From Novosphingobium sp. ERN07 (GTDB lineage: Bacteria; Pseudomonadota; Alphaproteobacteria; Sphingomonadales; Sphingomonadaceae), in the NCBI RefSeq assembly GCF_012641335.1, contig NZ_JABAID010000005.1, positions 1-64,000 on the forward strand: a DNA stretch of 64,000 nucleotides, written 5' to 3'. Position 1 is the first letter of the stretch. Each line of letters opens with the position of its first letter. Shown one piece after another: positions 61,947 through 64,000 of this stretch. Below the pieces are notes generated by a model. That model did not search any database, was not told where the DNA came from, and was given only the letters and a program-made list of their open reading frames with translations. The translations under genes were made by a program, and so were the position numbers.

Positions 61947-64000
61947 TGCACCCCCTCCTCTTCAGAGGAGGGGGCCGGGGGGTGGTGCCCCCCCACCATA
62001 TCCAGCACCTTAGCCACAATCCCATCCCTGCTCGGCAAGGTATGCGTCGCCGCACGCGCAAGCGGAATGAAACTGTCAGTCGCGGCCACGCGCGCAATCG
62101 CCTTGCCCGGCGCCCGTTCCGCCAGCAGCGCCATCAGCGCCTCGTTCTGTCCGCCCGTCACACGGCATTCGTCCACCACCAGCACGCGTGGGCACGGCGC
62201 AACCGCCGCCAGGACCGCATCGTCATTCACCGGTCCCAGCCAACGCAAGTCGATCACCCGCACGTTGACGCCCTGTTCCGCCAAGAGCTTCTGCGCCTGA
62301 AGCGACAGGTAGAACCCGTTGCCATAGGTCACCACGGCAAGGTCGGTCCCCTCACCCGCAACCCCAATCTCGCCAAAGGCAATCGCTCCTTCCCCCGGCG
62401 GCTGATAAACGCTGGCCCACAGCCCATCGCCCGCCTCATGCAGATCGCGCGTCATATACAGCGCAATCGGCTCCACAAAGACGACCACACGGCTCTCCTC
62501 GTGCGCCAGCCGTACGCATTCGCGCAGCATCGCCACCGCATCGCGCCCGTTCGAAGGCACCGCCAGCACCACGCCCGGAATATCGCGAAACACAGCCAGC
62601 GAATTGTCGTTATGGAAGTGCCCGCCAAACCCCTTCTGATAAGGCAACCCCGCAATCCGCACGACCATCGGGTTGGTGAACTGCCCGTCCGAAAAGAACG
62701 AAAGCGTCGCCGCCTCGCCCCGGATCTGGTCCTCGGCATTGTGGACATAGGCAAGGAACTGGATCTCCGGCAACGGCAACAACCCATTGTGCGCAGCGCC
62801 AATCGCCAGCCCCAGGATCGCCTGTTCATCCAACAAGGTATTGATAACCCGCGCCGATCCAAACCGCGTATGCAGCTTCTGCGTGGCGGCATAGACCCCG
62901 CCTTTCGGCCCCACATCCTCGCCACAGACAATCGCGTTCGGATATTGCAGCAGCAGGTCCGCCAAAGCCCAGCTTATCAGCTTCGCCATGTGCTGCGGCT
63001 TGGCCATCGCATCGGCATCATCAGCAAACAGCGCCGCCCGCGCCTGCACTGAGGCCAGCGGACACGCAACGCCTTCGCGCCCCTGCGGCACGATGCTGGC
63101 CATCACCGCCGCCGCATCGGGCAGCTTGGGCCGCTTGATCGCCAGTTCCACCTGCCGCTCCAGCGTCGCCTCGATCTCGTCATACACTCCGCGAACCTCG
63201 GCGGCGGTCATCACGCCTTCCTCGATCAGCAGCGCCGCGCTCGCCAGCAGCGGATCGCGCTCTTCCTCGGCGCGAACCTCATCCTTTGAACGATAGGCAA
63301 GCTGCACGTCATTGCCGGCATGGCCATAGAGCCGCACTGTCTTCATATGCAGGAAAACCGGCTTACGTTGCCGCCTTACGATCTCTTCGGTGCGCTTTAC
63401 TGCCGCGTAGGTGTCGATCAGATCGCACCCGTCGCAGGCAATATAGGTCAGCCCCGCGCGGCTCGAAAAGTTCGCCTCGATCCACCCCGGCGGTGTGCGG
63501 GTGGATATACCGATCCCATTGTCCTCGCACAGGAAAATGATGGGCATCGGCGTGCCCTGAAACGCCGCCCAGCACGCCGTGTTGATCGCCCCCAGCGCCG
63601 TCGAATGGTTGGCGCTGGCATCGCCAAAGCTGCACAGCACCACGCCATCGCGCGCCAGCACCGTGCCTTCAAACCCCATCTTGCGCGCAATGCCGATGGA
63701 AAAAGCTGCGCCGACCGCCTTGGGCAGATGGCTGGCGATGGTCGACGTCTGCGGCGGAATGAACAGCCGTTTCGATCCCAGCACCTTGTGCCGCCCGCCC
63801 GAAATCGGGTCTTCGGCGCTCGCCGCAAAGCTCAACAGCATGTCCCACGCCGGATTTTCGCCCGGCACACGGTGCGCGCGATGAATCTGGAACGCGGCAT
63901 CGCGATAATGCAGAAACGCCATGTCATCCACGCGCAGCGCTTCGGCCAGCACCGCGTTGCCCTCGTGCCCCGACGAGCCGATGGTGTAAAACCCTTCACC
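61943..64000 (-). CDS. Fused E1 alpha/beta 2-oxoacid dehydrogenase-like TPP enzyme (partial)
   Basis: At least 686 codons; open across the window end, so the N-terminus is missing. The first half is an E1-alpha domain with the thiamine-diphosphate motif FGDASANHSTALGAINTACW and EDNGIGISTRTP. The second half (from about SWALADLLLQYPNAIVCGED) is E1-beta with VINTLLDEQAILGLAIGAAH and a C-terminal transketolase domain (TDLAVVTYGNGFYLS, VIDLRWLGPVNDD). Fused E1 proteins decarboxylate 2-oxoacids and pass the acyl group to lipoyl E2 or another acceptor. No E2 or E3 is visible here. The last about 15 residues (PPAPSSEEEGVQ) come from an inverted repeat. Confidence 0.88.
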   Translation of the reverse strand, partial: GEGFYTIGSSGHEGNAVLAEALRVDDMAFLHYRDAAFQIHRAHRVPGENPAWDMLLSFAASAEDPISGGRHKVLGSKRLFIPPQTSTIASHLPKAVGAAFSIGIARKMGFEGTVLARDGVVLCSFGDASANHSTALGAINTACWAAFQGTPMPIIFLCEDNGIGISTRTPPGWIEANFSSRAGLTYIACDGCDLIDTYAAVKRTEEIVRRQRKPVFLHMKTVRLYGHAGNDVQLAYRSKDEVRAEEERDPLLASAALLIEEGVMTAAEVRGVYDEIEATLERQVELAIKRPKLPDAAAVMASIVPQGREGVACPLASVQARAALFADDADAMAKPQHMAKLISWALADLLLQYPNAIVCGEDVGPKGGVYAATQKLHTRFGSARVINTLLDEQAILGLAIGAAHNGLLPLPEIQFLAYVHNAEDQIRGEAATLSFFSDGQFTNPMVVRIAGLPYQKGFGGHFHNDNSLAVFRDIPGVVLAVPSNGRDAVAMLRECVRLAHEESRVVVFVEPIALYMTRDLHEAGDGLWASVYQPPGEGAIAFGEIGVAGEGTDLAVVTYGNGFYLSLQAQKLLAEQGVNVRVIDLRWLGPVNDDAVLAAVAPCPRVLVVDECRVTGGQNEALMALLAERAPGKAIARVAATDSFIPLARAATHTLPSRDGIVAKVLDMVGGHHPPAPSSEEEGVQ
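61951..61974. repeat. 10-bp inverted repeat at 3' end of E1 gene
   Basis: CCCCCTCCTC, loop TTCA, GAGGAGGGGG. It lies inside the last codons of the E1 gene, giving the odd SSEEEG tail, and just upstream of the acyltransferase start. It looks like a mobile intergenic palindrome that was translated into the C-terminus. Confidence 0.6.

Noticed and set aside
1..64000. CRISPR arrays, tRNA or rRNA genes, prophage
   Set aside because: No regularly spaced repeats, no recognisable tRNA or rRNA sequence, and no phage structural or integrase genes were seen in reading the window.

Overview
This is a GC-rich (about 62-66% by eye), tightly packed chromosomal segment. It looks like a sphingomonad (order Sphingomonadales; Novosphingobium/Sphingobium-like). 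The reasons are three large TonB-dependent receptors each fused into a catabolic cluster, strings of ATGA/GTGA stop-start overlaps, DUF3422 and DUF1989 genes, and a CrbS/CrbR-type two-component system. The genus is inferred from gene content only; no rRNA or tRNA gene was recognised. Most of the window is a series of catabolic islands, each with its own regulator and transporters.

(1) 1-6400: decayed IS91-type transposase remnant, then an Lrp/AsnC regulator and an exported cyanophycinase + isoaspartyl peptidase fusion, divergent from a TonB-dependent receptor. This looks like a scavenging locus for cyanophycin or beta-aspartyl peptides. A broken histidine-kinase gene follows. (2) 7196-16152: LysR regulator, CitMHS transporter, AtuA (DUF1446) plus a small AtuA-partner protein, a secreted alpha/beta hydrolase and a second TonB receptor. 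One identical 16-bp palindrome lies upstream of both transcription units, which suggests a shared regulon.

(3) 16201-31727: the most striking region. A minus-strand operon encodes a GH31 sulfoquinovosidase with the KERW sulfonate-binding signature, a LacI regulator, an aldo/keto reductase, a flavin-dependent LLM monooxygenase, GlpD and GlpK; a TonB receptor is divergent. Beyond it lie an MFS importer, a YeiH-type putative sulfite exporter, and SorB/SorA sulfite dehydrogenase. Together they read as uptake of sulfoquinovosyl-glycerol, release of glycerol (burned by GlpK/GlpD) and sulfoquinovose, oxygenolytic desulfonation to sulfite and 6-oxo-glucose, reduction to glucose, and sulfite export or oxidation.

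(4) 31963-34120: DUF3422 membrane protein and a sterol-desaturase-family hydroxylase. (5) 34354-45716: ABC transporter, a NikR-like regulator that appears to have lost its nickel ligands, two DUF1989 proteins, a biotin-dependent carboxylase and allophanate hydrolase. This is the carboxyguanidine (guanidine nitrogen) pathway, previously annotated as urea carboxylase. A secreted beta-propeller and a MarR regulator close the region. (6) 46209-51010: response regulator, FecR/LysM protein and CHASE2 histidine kinase forming one signalling operon, plus a lipoprotein. (7) 51139-60470: CrbS-like transporter/histidine kinase and CrbR-like regulator next to a porin, an MHS-family symporter and propionyl-CoA synthetase, so probably short-chain carboxylate uptake and activation. 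(8) 60475-64000: minus-strand operon of a fused E1 alpha/beta 2-oxoacid dehydrogenase (cut by the window end), a stand-alone FabD-like acyltransferase and a low-molecular-weight phosphatase; pathway unknown.
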